Shown one piece after another: positions 37,451-49,600 of a DNA stretch of 64,000 nucleotides (position 1 is its first letter; every line of letters begins with the position of its first letter). Source of the DNA: Antitrichia curtipendula (lineage: Eukaryota; Streptophyta; Bryopsida; Hypnales; Leucodontaceae); contig OX579640.1 of assembly GCA_951230915.1 (NCBI GenBank), positions 22,092,981 through 22,156,980 of the forward strand, in the 5' to 3' direction. Both the position numbers and the translations under genes were made by a program. The notes below the pieces were generated by a model. That model ran no database searches. It saw nothing but the letters and a program-made list of their open reading frames with translations, and was not told where the DNA came from.

Positions 37451-38826
37451 ATCACTCCATCAAAGCTTCATAGTACAAATTTCAAGAAACAATAGAGCAT
37501 TTCAACTTTCAAGCAGCAAGTATTCAAATGACTTTGGAACTAGGATTCCATTTGAGTGCACATTGCCTACTACAGAGACATTATTACTAAAATACCATTT
37601 AGTAAAATGAGCATCATGATTTTTTTAAATGATAATTTGGAGTTTATTTATTTATTTTTCCATTTGTAGATGATGGTAGTTGCAAGAAATACTTGTCTTA
37701 TTCTTTGTCCCCTTGTCCTTGGATAGGTACTTTTTGGCTCATAACTTTTGCATACTTTGTCCGGTTGGCGTGAAATTTGGAGTGAAGGTAGTTACAAAAG
37801 TTTCAAGCATTTTGTGATATTTTGAATTTTTTTTAAATTAGTTTACTATTTTTAAGCTGCCCCCGATTGGGTGTTTATCTTGGGCATTTTGGGGGGGGGG
37901 GGGGGGTTAGTCCTATTTTTGACCCAAAATGCGAATTGGAAGCCACAAATTGGACATGAGGGAGGTTTAGGGTCCTTACAAGGATTGACAAGGAGATTTT
38001 GTGAAAAAAATAATAATAGAGTAAGTTGCTCACAGGGGCTTAATGTGAGAGTATGAGACCATCCTTTGCGCAGAAGTCTTAGAGAGGGAAAAACTTCCTA
38101 AGAATTTTTTTGGTGCAATGAGAGGCTTTTGTTGTCAATAAAAATGACTTGGGGGAAGGGCGAGTTTTTGAATTTTTTTCCCATTTTTTAAAAATGAAAA
38201 GGGACACATATCCTTTTTTTACTATTTTCTAGCATTTTTGGATGACAATGCCTTTGGTAGTACCTCGCAATAGTCCACAATACTACTTAGTACTCGTAAG
38301 TGCTCCACAGTGGGACCTCATTCTCGTACGTCACCCCGCTTTAATGCGCTTACTGTTGTACCTGCCACCTATCGAAATCGCAGCCCGACTAAAATTCGAA
38401 ACTGACGGTGGAGATTGCCGCTGCAACGCGTCGGTGCAGTACTTGTAATATCGATAGTATTGCCAATCCTATGCCCCGAAAACCCTAAGAACAAGTTTGT
38501 TTATAATGCAATTTTACATCACTAATCCAAATGAAATGAATCAAAGCTTCACATATAGTCAAAAATATGATCAAAAAGAAAAAAAACTAATTTTATGTCA
38601 AGTTTTGTGGATTTCTTTTTCTGCCCCCCAACTAAAAATTTGAGCTTTTTGTAGCATAGCTTTTGCTCCTGAGCACCAATTGAAATAAAAATTACATTTC
38701 TATGAAGCTAATAAATTCTTCTATCACATGAGAAAGTTTTTCTTAAGTTTTTTTAGAATTGAGGTCATAGGAACCTTCTTGAAATCCATTTTGTTCCTTG
38801 AGAGGACAATGGGCCTTTAGGGGGTT
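37451..38826. other. Repeat-derived DNA ending in a TTAA element border
   Basis: A run of 16 G lies at 37891-37906. The right border reads GGCCTTTAGGGGG before TTAA (38823-38826), and the preceding sequence matches the ends of the small TTAA elements, so this is one more copy; its left border is unclear. The block 38240-38480 is notably GC-richer than its surroundings and unexplained. Confidence 0.45.
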
Positions 38827-41800
38827 AAATTGCCCTCTTTCATCATGCTTTGGCAATGCGTAATAGACTCTTAGGGAACCCATAATATTAGTAGTTCATT
38901 ATAAAGATAAATTCTTTCTCTTTTGTCACAAATATCAACTAATGTGCATTCTAGTAACAACTATATGTGTATTTTTGGAATTGCTTCTATCTGAGTATAA
39001 GGTCATGACGGGATTTTGTTTTTTTCTTTTGTAGATGATGGAAGACAAATAAAAGTCTAGAATTACCTTCTTCACATGTGCTTGATTTGTGGAGTTCTCT
39101 ATCAATGTTAAAGAAGAAAAGAAATTAGGATCCAGAGAGTTGCAACAATCTATTTCTATTCTAAAGTTTGTTGAGGAAAAAGAGCACTATTGAGTTGTTG
39201 CAAAAAACACCTATTGTTTTTGTCTCAAAACAATCTATTTCAATGAGTACTATGACTTTTGGAATAAGTTTTTGAAAATGAAATAAAATATTGATAATTC
39301 ATAAATCATTCAAAATAGTATAAATGTGAAAATTTAGGCTTAGGAAAACTTATCTCTAAAAGTTATGCACAAAATAGAGCAATAGAAAATACCAAAAAAA
39401 TAGATACTTTGGAATTTGAATTTTTAAAATAACTTATAAATTCCAAAAAATAAACTAAAAGATTCATTTAAGAAAAATTGAAGATGGTCCTATTCAACCA
39501 TTTTCATCTTTGGAAAAAAAATTATGTTCTACAAAGGTAGTGCACTTTGAGTACATGTGGAAGGTGGACATTTTATTCATTTTTAAAAATCTCTTCAAAG
39601 GCTTGTGGAACTTTAGTAGAAGTTCTTCTATCTTAATTTTGACCTTCAAATTTAGAATCAACAATAGTACTAAAAAGAAATGGCCAACGAACACATCCAA
39701 TCAGACCATTAGGAGGCAATTTTAAAATAATTAATTAATTTTAAAGAGTGCAAAAAAAGAATTTAATGTCTACAACTACTACATGTACCTTCATTTCAAA
39801 ATTCATAGAAAACAGACATACGACACGAAGGTTATGAGCAAAAACCCACATGTTTAAGACTAAGGGGGTAAAAATATAGGACAAGTCATTAGATGAGTTT
39901 TGGGGGTGGGGGTGGGGTAGAGGGCCATTTTAGGACTGTTCTCGGCGTTGTTCCCCCCAGCAATTAAAGAACAGCCGTTGCCAGAATTTTTATTTATTTA
40001 TAGTTAAAATAATAATAATTGTTTTTATAAAATTTTAAAATGAAAGAAAAGTTGGAAAAAAGAATCAAATTTTAAAAAAAATGACGTGGCAATCTCTCAA
40101 CCACATCAAGCAGCTGTTGCGGCACAATTTTAGAATCTGAGAACCTAAGGGAACTCGCAGCCCTCCATCTTATTAAGGCATTTGTTAGATAGATCTGTAG
40201 TTACTATGACATACGTGCCTATATCAATTTTACCTAGTCCTTTTAGAGAAGTTATTATGATAAATCTAAGATTCTAAAAAGTTTATTTTTTAAATAGTGA
40301 AGCTTGAGAAACTATTTCCTAATTTTGAGTTGCCTAAAGAATTAGAGGGTGGATCTACAATTTTGACTCTTCAAAAACAACTATCTTCTATCCAAATTGT
40401 ATTGGTCAAGAAGCCATTTGATAGCTTAATAACAGCCATTCCATCAAATAGCCCAACATATTTTTCCTTCCCTCATCTTCCATTGCATCTAAGTCTAGTT
40501 GGTTAAGTGAATTCACCACTATGCATTGTTCTTAGAACAAATTGTCAACCATGAATTTTAGCGCTATACAACACCATCATCTAAAATTTCTTCTACCAAT
40601 ATTTGACAAGGATGTCATTTTTTTATTTGCCTTCTTGTCATTCATCTACTTCTTTGGCAGTGGCTTGGAATTCGGAGGAAATGGACACTTTTTGTGCAAG
40701 TTGGTGATAACAAACAATTACAACACTACCCATGTCAAGTTCTATAACTCATGCTTTACATCTTGAGTAAAATTTATAATTTCTTTCTTTGCTTTTATCC
40801 TCATTTTTTAAAACACTTTGCTTAATTGGGTGCACTTTGAATAGAATGCACTTTCAATGCCTCTCGGGCTAATTTCCACACCAGTCAAATTAAATAACCT
40901 TTGACCAAACTTTATTTTTTGCCACTTTGCCACCCTCTAAGTGTAATTATTGGTAATAGTTTCTAGGCAAATTCATTCCAAAAAATGATAGAAATTAGAA
41001 AAATAGACAACAATAGATTCCTTTGAAATTTTCAATTCCAAAAACTTTTGTGGAACAAACCTTATGAAAAGTAGTGAAGTGTGAATGTAAAAACATTTCA
41101 TCAAATTTATTAAAGAAAGGTAAGACTTTTTAACACTTTCAATGCCATTTTGTCACTTAGGAGCAAAATTTAGGAATTTAGTGTCATTTTTCATTTATGA
41201 TCTTATCAATGACAATCGTATTATTTAGCATCCTACTTAACAAGTGAATTGTAAGAATTCAACCAAAATCACCACTAAATAGATCCTTATTGTGTGGCAT
41301 TTTGTCATTCTTTACAAGTAGTAGTTAGGAACTTCTTACGTACTTTATCCTCTTACTAAAATGTACTTTCAAGAATTTCTAGAAAGAAAATATTATATGA
41401 TCAATCAAGTAAGACAACCTAACAAATAAAAAACAAATAAAATGAATTTCTTGGCTCTATTAGTTTTTGTATAACAATTTGCTCCGTGATCAGTCTTGAG
41501 GATTGTTTAATAATTGTTCTATGGCATGTTCTATGATTGTTTTGATTGTTTTGCAAATTCTATCTTGCAAAAGTTATGTCTTCTAGAGTCCTATTTTTGA
41601 ATTCTACTTGTAAAGTACATCTTGCAAGGATTGATTTTATTGATATAACAAAAGACAAGAAGAAGCCAAAAAACTGATATTAAGATTAAGCCAACAAAGT
41701 TTTCATTCAGCTGTTGAATTGAAGAATATAGAATATCTAATGAATTCTATACATATCTAATGAACTTGGAAGAAATACTCTCAAAATTAATGGATTGATG

Positions 41801-42469
41801 AGCTATAAAAAAGGTAGCATTAGAGAGACTACAGTAGAAAAGAACTTTATTTTTTGAGCTTAGAGCAAAGAAAGAGCTTGGAAACCAAAAAAGAGACAAA
41901 ATCTCCTTAAGAACAAGAAGATTGAGCTCCAAACTAAGTTCATTAATTATTAGGTAAAAGGAGAAGGCCTACAAATCCTAGGTAGCTTTTAGAGTAAATC
42001 TAGAATTTTATTTGGTGGCTCAAACTTTAATAAGCAACTCGTGCAAGGAAGGAATCCCTCCAAACAATCTTGTTGCTATTCTTAAAAAGGCTTTAAAGTA
42101 TGACTTGGCTTAGTGGGTGGATGATGGTACACCAACCTATGAATTCCAACCTTCTAATTATTGTTGATGAACCTTCTCAATCCATTTGAATTCCAATCTC
42201 ATTCAGCTTTACCATCCTTTATTATCTCGCAACACCAAAACACCAGACTATATGTTTTGCATCTGTTCTGTAGGATTCGTTTTGCATTTTTTATCTTGCA
42301 AATTGCATTTTTTGAGCCTATTTTACACTCTTTTTCCATCCTAATACAAACTCATGCCTAAGACATTTTGAACAACTATTTAAATAAATAAATAAATTTG
42401 AAGTTTATAACTAAAAGTATGAATGGTTCTATCAATGCGGTACAATCCTGATCAACCTAAATAGAAACC
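38827..42469. other. AT-rich intergenic DNA, no supported gene
   Basis: Only short open frames without recognisable motifs. A GC-richer patch at 39895-40170 with G runs and an ATGACGTGGCA motif may be a decayed small element. I see no rRNA, tRNA or transposase. Confidence 0.45.
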
Positions 42470-44365
42470 ATGAAGGCTTCAAACACCAAAATGACTAACT
42501 TTTATCAATAAAAGCATTATTTTCTATCATTGGCCAAAATTGTGGCTTGCAATAGTTTGATCTATAAATGGACTAAGGATCTGCTAAATTTAAGGCACTA
42601 TGAACATGTATTAGAAAGTATAATTTAGAAAAATAATCTAATAATAACTTGTTGCAAAATCAACCTTAGAAATTCTTTCTTAAAATATATTTAATGAAAA
42701 TGAGAGCCAAAGGTTGATCGCCTAAAATCAATTCTTTGAAAATTCACAAATTATTAATACGGTCTCTTAAAACTACAAGTTGAAAGAGTTTAGAATCCTT
42801 TTTTAATTGCCAACAAGATCCAACACACATTAACACAATTCAATAATAGAAACAAATCTCAAATATTTATTTAGGTAATTTTAGGAGTAGCTTCTTGTTA
42901 AAACCAATTGCAAAATCTACCTCTAACAGATTTCATTGCATAAATTACAAATGTTGTGAATATAAGAGCCTTCAGTCAATTTTGGACATAGAAATTTTGA
43001 CTTTTTCTTTCAATGGCCAACTTCTATTCATTTAACCCCTAAACCCTTGCTTGTCTCCTCGGAGGACAATTTGGGCCCGGGTAGATTCCTATTGTTTCAA
43101 TTTGAAGTGAAATTTTTTGAAATTTTTTGAGGTTGTGTATCTTTGCAAGAGCTTTGTGGATATATAATTTTTGTTTCAATCGGATGCTAGATGAAAAAGT
43201 TATGGCACAATGAGTAAGAAATGGAGACTGGCAAGCAGTCCAAAAAAAACTACAAAAAGTCAAAATAATTTTTTTTGAATTTTTTTCCTAAAAGATTATG
43301 TTTTTACCTATATGTGAAGCTTTGATTCATTCTATTTGGACTAGGGATGAGAAAGTTATGGACAATCTTAGTTCATTTGGGCAATTTAAGCATCTTCTTG
43401 AAAAAAAACTTTTTGTTCAACTTTGAATGCTAATATCTTCCAATCCATACGGTCAAATTTGATGAAGTTTTTACTACATGATCTCAAACAAGTTGATTAC
43501 AAGATCCTATTGTTTAATTCTCAAAAAAACAAAAAAATTGGTTTCCTTAAGTAAATACAATAGAAGTGGTAGTTTTGAGTGGTTTTTGACAGAAAACACC
43601 CTCGGGGTTTTAGGGGTTAAACAATTTTAGGTACAAGGAGTTTGAAATCTTCTTTCAATGGGCATGAGTACACAATAAAAGTTATAGTCAATCAAATAAA
43701 TAGGAACCAAGTCCAATGCTTATTCTATTAGCTTTCGGTACAAAGAATCTATAATCCTCATTCAATGGCCAACAATATCCAACAAGAAATAAGAAACAAA
43801 AATCTAATAAATAAGAACAAAACATAAATACTTATTATTCAAACAATTTTGGATACAAAGAATCTAAAATCTTCTTTCAATGGTCAATAATATCCAATAG
43901 AATTTAAAGGACAAATCAAATAAATAAGAACTGAGCCCAAATTTTGATTTTAGCACTTTTTGAATACATAGAAATCAATCATCAATCTTCTTTCAATGAT
44001 CAACAATATTGCAACACACAAAGTGGGACAAAAATGTAATAAATAGGAACAAAGTACACATCTTTATCATTCATACAATTTTGAGTGTACAAAATCCCTA
44101 AATTCCTAAATCCTAAAACCAAAACCATCATTTTCAATGGCCATCAATACCCACAAGATGTAAGACATAAATCTAAGAACAAAGAACAGATGCTTATTGT
44201 TTGGACAATTTTGAGTGCACGTAATCCTAAACCATAACCATAACCATAACCATTCTCTTTCACTGGTCAACAATACCCATCAAGAAGTAAGACACAAATG
44301 TCATAAACAGGAGCAAAGCACAAATGCTTATGCTTCGGACAATTTTGCGTGCAGGTAGTCCCTAA
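42470..44365. repeat. Degenerate tandem repeat with 100-135 bp period
   Basis: Repeats share the phrases TCTTTCAATGGTCAACAATA, CAATTTTGGATACAAAGAAT and AATAAATAGGAACAAAG. Copies of the CAATGG-type phrase fall near 43008, 43661, 43763, 43880, 43996, 44130 and 44258. The left part is very diverged and the boundary approximate. The TTAA element at 43032-43620 interrupts it. A run of CCATAA repeats (about 44230-44253) lies in one unit. No gene. Confidence 0.7.
43032..43620 (+). mobile_element. Small TTAA-bounded element 4
   Basis: TTAA 43032-43035 plus CCCCTAAACCC, and GGGGTTTTAGGGG before TTAA 43617-43620. The 581-bp body is closely similar to 3624-4195 in the same orientation. The subterminal hairpin here is GTCTCCTCGGAGGAC, differing from element 1 in sequence while keeping pairing in the central part. 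Confidence 0.8.
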
Positions 44366-44370
44366 ACAAA

Positions 44371-44390
44371 CCCTAAACCCTAAACCCTAC
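44371..44390. repeat. Short interstitial telomere-like run
   Basis: Nearly three copies of CCCTAAA, the plant telomere unit, 15 bases from the stop codon of the RraA-like gene. Too short to be a chromosome end. Such motifs also occur as telo-boxes near plant genes. Confidence 0.7.
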
Positions 44391-44405
44391 AAGCCCGTAG
44401 CTCAA

Positions 44406-44912
44406 TCACAGGGTGCTGGGCGTGACCTCGGAGGAGACGAGGATCCCATCACTATCCACCCAGCAGTAATCACCAGGCCGAACTGTGGCGCCCGCGATGC
44501 TCACCACGACGCCCGTTTTTCCGACGCCTTTCTTGCTGCTCTTCACAGGGCACGGCGCGAGCGCTCGCACCCCAATCGCACACTCATTGACCTCATCCAC
44601 ATCGCGCACGCACCCGAACACCACCAAGCCGGCCCACCCGGACTCCTCCGCCAGCTTCGCCACGTTCCCGCCGAGCAGCGCCGTGCGCAAGCTGCCGCCC
44701 CCGTCCACCACCAGCACCTTCCCTTGCCCCGGAGCCTCCAGCGCTTTCCGCACCAGCACGTTGTCTTCCAAGACTTTCACCGTCTCCACGCAACCGGAGA
44801 AGGTCTTGTGTTGGCCGTAGGATTGGAACAGACCGGGAGTTAGGACCTGGAGCTCGCCAGTTGCTAATTGCTCCTCGTGCGCGTCGCACACGTCGCTAGT
44901 CAAGAGAGACAT
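44406..44912 (-). CDS. RraA-like protein (putative 4-hydroxy-4-methyl-2-oxoglutarate aldolase)
   Basis: Intronless frame of 168 residues, the usual length of plant RraA-like proteins, starting at an ATG at 44912. It has the family core: Val-Leu-Val-Val-Asp at 66-70, Gly-Gly-Ser-Leu-Arg-Thr-Ala-Leu-Leu-Gly-Gly at 72-82, and Gly-Cys-Val-Arg-Asp-Val-Asp at 100-106. In characterised members, the arginine of the first motif and the Arg-Asp of the second bind substrate and the divalent metal. The fold matches bacterial RraA, an inhibitor of RNase E, but plant proteins of this type are usually annotated as class II aldolases (HMG/oxaloacetate decarboxylase activity); which applies here cannot be told from sequence. 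There is no transit peptide, so cytosol is likely. It is much richer in G+C than its surroundings. Antisense open frames across it are shadows. Confidence 0.92.
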   Translation of the reverse strand: MSLLTSDVCDAHEEQLATGELQVLTPGLFQSYGQHKTFSGCVETVKVLEDNVLVRKALEAPGQGKVLVVDGGGSLRTALLGGNVAKLAEESGWAGLVVFGCVRDVDEVNECAIGVRALAPCPVKSSKKGVGKTGVVVSIAGATVRPGDYCWVDSDGILVSSEVTPSTL

Positions 44913-44940
44913 GGTAAGAGAATTGGGTTAGATAAAATAT

Positions 44941-45117
44941 AATCTGGAGATATGGAGCAGAAGAAAGAATCTCTCTGTCGGAATTGGGTGAAATCTGTCA
45001 GAGATAGTTGAAATCTGGCGACATGGAGCAAAACAAAGGACCTCTCTGTCGAAATTGGTTGAAATCTGGTGATATGGAGCTAAGCAGAGCAAAGGACCTC
45101 TCTGTCGAAACTGGTTC
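44941..45117. repeat. Three-unit repeat upstream of the RraA-like gene
   Basis: Units begin at 44941, 45012 and 45062, each with AATCTGG, GATATGGAGC (or variant) and CTCTCTGTCGAAATTGG. They lie 30-200 bases 5' of the start codon on the gene strand, in the probable leader or promoter. Confidence 0.8.
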
Positions 45118-46613
45118 TTGCGCTGTGGAATCGATTCGGAGTTTTGAATCCTAAACCCTGAATTTGTACGAGATTGAAGAATCTTGGGGTGTGCAAGGGT
45201 TGTTTAATTCTCTTGTTGTGGATTGATGGCCGCCACTTTTTGCGGTGCCGAACTTCAGATGCTACTGACGCTGCTTGTTACTACTAACTTACTAGACTCC
45301 TTAGCCTGTTGAAAGTGTACTGTACAACTGCTGGACTCTGTAGCCTGTTGAAAATCACGGGATATTCCTAGTTGTTGATTGAATATCACTCTTTGCACTG
45401 TCGTTTGCGTGAGATGGCGCATGCTGGATTACTTGCACAAGACTACCTAAAAAGCAATGTGTGGGCGTTATCACTTGGTTAGTTGCCATATCGGTATCTG
45501 GAAGTGGAATAACTTAAGCACTTGATTTAGAAACACTCTTTGAGATTTCCATCAAGATCCTGAAAGCGAAATCAATTTAAGCGCATTTTGTACCTGGAGA
45601 ATAATTTTCCACGTCACACCTTAGACTTCATATCTAGATACAGATACGGAAAGATTGGTGAGAATAATCTCCAACGATTTCCTGATGTGATCAAAGGTGG
45701 AAATAGGTGTCAAACCTCATGATCCTGCAATACGATTGTAGAGTTTGTACTCAAAGCAGGCGCAGTATAATTCTTCTCTCTGCAAGTACTGGCTCTGAAA
45801 TCTTATTGTTCTTTACATGCAAGCTGCACACCCCTTAATTTGCAACGTTTTGGTTTCATGTAAACGAAGGCTTCAAGGATCGTTCATAGAACCATCCTGA
45901 CGGCAGTGAAGAATTCAACCTGCCAAGGTCTACCACAAGACCACCACAAGCTGTTGATAAAAGGGGACAATTATCATATGCTGTTGATACTGTAGAAAAT
46001 CTTTGCACCCATAGCCCTGTGCAAGACCCTTACGTGATTGGTACCCTAAGAGGCAAGGTCAAAACTTGCAAAAACTGGAGTCAGAGAGATGAAGAAAAAG
46101 CTAAAGATTTTTCATCAATTGCACAACCCTGAATTCAGGAAAGAACGTGGCAGTTCCTACTACAGGCAAGCAGCAGCAGTAGCCGCCAACTGGTCTGACT
46201 TGGTATTCACATAGCCACAAAGTGGAATGACTATCAAACAAAAAAAGGTTTTGTGGCTAATGGGGAGTCTGAGAGCACATCTATCACATGCTAACTACAG
46301 TATTCATAATAAAATCATCTAGAATCGGCCACTAGATTGAGTGAGGGAACCTGGTGTCCTGCTGGCGAAGTACAACAAAACCTCTCCATGGTTAATTGAG
46401 ACTCGAAAGTTCGCCTACACAAACTACTCAAAAAGATGTCTCTTTTCACGCAATCAAACTAAAACGGCAGCAATGCCCAGCCGGAGCACATAGGGAATTC
46501 CTACAGGCGCACCACCAAATACCAAGTGAAAACTGTAGAATATTTATCACCTGCCTTTACAAGTTTACCCTGTCACTGGGCTGTGAACCGTAGCACAAAC
46601 TATAACAACCCCT
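45118..46613. other. Intergenic DNA between RraA-like and EIN2-type genes
   Basis: Less AT-rich than the repeat regions; likely holds the RraA promoter and the EIN2 3' untranslated region, since both genes are on the minus strand. Short open frames show no conserved features. No repeat family recognised. Confidence 0.5.
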
Positions 46614-49600
46614 TCAGCAAGGGGGTAACAGCACAAAAGAGAGACATGCTGCAAAAACAAGGGCTTGAGCATATCCATTAGATCTGCCGCTTCGCCCTCC
46701 ACCACCTCCTCCTCCAGCCCCACCTCCACCACCTCCGCCCACTGCTGCGCCTGGAGGTTTGTTGCCAAGACGTCTTTTGTATCGCTTCAAGACGGAGGCC
46801 AAATTCTCTTTGCCTTTAGGAAACGCAACGTCTCCTGCGGCAGTGCCAGTGCGACCTTTCCGAGACCCCACGGCTTGCTCCACCTCTTTGATCATCTCCA
46901 GGAAGACGGTTGCACTGGCTCCTCTCCCTTTGGAACTGCTAGAGTTGCGACCCCACGGCCACGGGTAGGGGTAGGCGGTCGGAGGCGAATTCAAATGGCC
47001 CTGTAAATCGCCGTTGATGGAGTCCCGGAAGGTGTTTGATCCCTGTTTGATCAATCCCCCCCGCCCTCCTCGCTTGCTCAGAATGTCTGAGCCGACCTCC
47101 AGCACACAACTGCACATTGCTGGGACGGTGCGAGGTTTGGAAAATGCCGGCTCCAGGATACCCTGACAAACACAAAAGCAGAAGCTCTGGTCAGTTGGGA
47201 ATATTTGATGTACAAAAGATAGAGACTCTAGTTACGGAACGACGGGTAACAAGCTCAGATCTGTTCATAGTGCTAACATGCCTTTGAGGTACTACGCCAG
47301 ATGATATAAACGTTTGAATCAAAAATGCCGATAGCATCAGAAACACCAATCTAATCACCATGTCGAAACGAAGATGACCTTATATGCTAGAGTGGAAAAA
47401 GGACAGTCTAACCAAAGCTCAATGGATCCTCCATTAGATTGACAAACTTACTAATAGAAAGTTGATGTTAATCTAATAGGACATTAAACCATCATGCAAA
47501 TAATATTAGATTAATGCCAAGTTGATATTGCTTAAATGTTTGGCTTAATTGTTTCAAAGTGATATCAAGTTATAGTTACACTAAAATTGCATTATATGAA
47601 CCTATGATGGACATGATGAGGTTTGCGGACCTAATTGTGACACATACAAGAGCCTTAATCATTTTGATTCTGAAATCTTGGTGCCCTCGTATTCTGTGTC
47701 ACCATTAAGGCAATGTCACAATTAGGTACTACTACCTTACCAACAACTTGATGTTAACTCAATCTGACGACCAATGCCTATCTACTTTGGGAACTTCGTC
47801 AAGTCAAATAGGGGTGCGATAACAGTCATCCTCCACCATAAGTTTTATGGAGGAAGACTGGCAGTACCTGAAGTCGGTTCAGAACGTATGTATATTTACC
47901 CCAAAGCTCAGGCCTGCTTTCCATCAAGGAAAGCTCAAGCACACGGTGCACACACCAAACACCAAAGCTAACGAGTAAACCCTTCCCCCATATACAAGCC
48001 TCACTGCAGTAGCAGACCCGCCGAGCCTCATTGCTGGCTTTCGCCAGCGTCGAAACAGGACGACCATGGGCTTGCCAGCGTGACACTCTATCCGGAGCAT
48101 CTCCTTCCAGGTGCATCTTTTCCACAGCTGAAACAGCTGCAATCAAATCCTCATCTGAGCCATTGTCAACGCGGAACAACCACTCCGATCCATCCAGGCC
48201 CAAAAGCTTGCAAACGCACGCCCTCAGACTCTCCATCGTTTCCAAATCCGCATCAGTTCTGGAGCCAAAGCACGTGGAGGCATTTGAGTAGGTGTCCGAG
48301 CTTGGCTTCACAGATCGTCCCATGCTGCCACCACTCCGACTGCTCAGGCTTCCAGTACTTCGTAGCCTACTACTAGCTCCACCACTGTCCGCCACACCGC
48401 CAAAAAGCTGCTCAAATGGCTGCCGGGACCACAATGAATTCTCCTGTTGAGAAGATTGAATTGAGAACCCATCTCGGCGTGAGAGTGGAGAAATCTCATC
48501 AAATGACAATGGAGCCCTTTCACCAGACACGCTTCCCAGCCTTCCAATCGGTGAATGACCAGAGCTAGGCATATGAAGCTCCCCGGTTGCTCGGTACACT
48601 AGAGGATCCACAGTAGTTCTTTCAAACATCCGGCTGTCCAAGGATCTAGGGCCATTCATATCCCTGTCAGCAGTTGATTTGTAGCTCAAGTGACTCCTAC
48701 TTGCTAGAGCATTCATAGAAAGCTGGGAGGAACGGAGGTTCCGGATAGTATCCTCGAAGCTCCCTTGATATCCTCCACCGTAGAGCTGAGACCCCTCAAA
48801 CTCCCGCTCAACGCCTATTCCTAGAGGTTGCTGCGCATGGGCTTGACCAGAGAGAGCACGCGCTGATGACATGTCCAGAGTCATGTGCCTGCTTGACTTG
48901 TGTGCAGGGCTCGAAGTGGCACTTCTGCCGAGAAACGAAGGCGCGTAATAGCCATGAATTGTGGCGGGTTGTCTCTCAAACTCCTCGGCATATACAGGTA
49001 AGCGCATACTGGAATACTGGCGCTCCGCTAAATATGGAGTCATAGTCTCTGCTCTGCTGCTCGAGTAGTCATGAGCTAGCCCGGGAAAGCCTGAAGAGGT
49101 GGAAGCATTGGAGTTAGAGTGTGCCCGAGCATAAGCTTCCATGTGAGTCACCTGCTGCTGGAGACTGCTCGTTGATTTTGAAACGCCTCGTTTTGAAGGG
49201 TACCCACTGCTGCTATCCCTGTCTAAATAATCAGTAGAGCTCAGCCTCCCTGAGTAAGCGCCACTGTCAACTGATCTAGGAGTAATGGAGGGTTCAAAAG
49301 GTGAAGCTGCAGCTGCTGCTGATCCCATCGCACTGGTACTCCTCACAATGCCAGAGCCCCCTTTGCTGGCAATGGGCTGCCCATGCAAGTCAAACAACTT
49401 CCCCCAAAACTCATCAAGATGAGCAGCAAACTGCCGACGCGCAGCTCGTCCAAGCCCGGACAGGCGTGACAAGCTTCCACTGCCACTCCCGCCGGTATTG
49501 CACTCACTTACATCACTCCTACCTCCTATACTTCTTGCTGAGCCAGGGCCGTCATATGCGAGATTACTGTAACTGTGTCCCAAATTACCATGGGACAAAG

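Noticed and set aside
40297..40766. Possible retroelement or gene fragments
   Set aside because: Two short frames without conserved motifs in AT-rich DNA; no continuation in nearby frames.
44371..44390. Chromosome end or telomere
   Set aside because: Fewer than three units and genes continue on both sides.
44349..44889. Long open frames overlapping the RraA-like gene
   Set aside because: Shadows of a GC-rich coding sequence in other frames; composition is Arg/Ala/Pro-rich without family features.
47826..47867. C-terminal end of the same long frame (to 47826)
   Set aside because: Reads into intron 6; the conserved EIN2 block continues with exon 7 at 47162.
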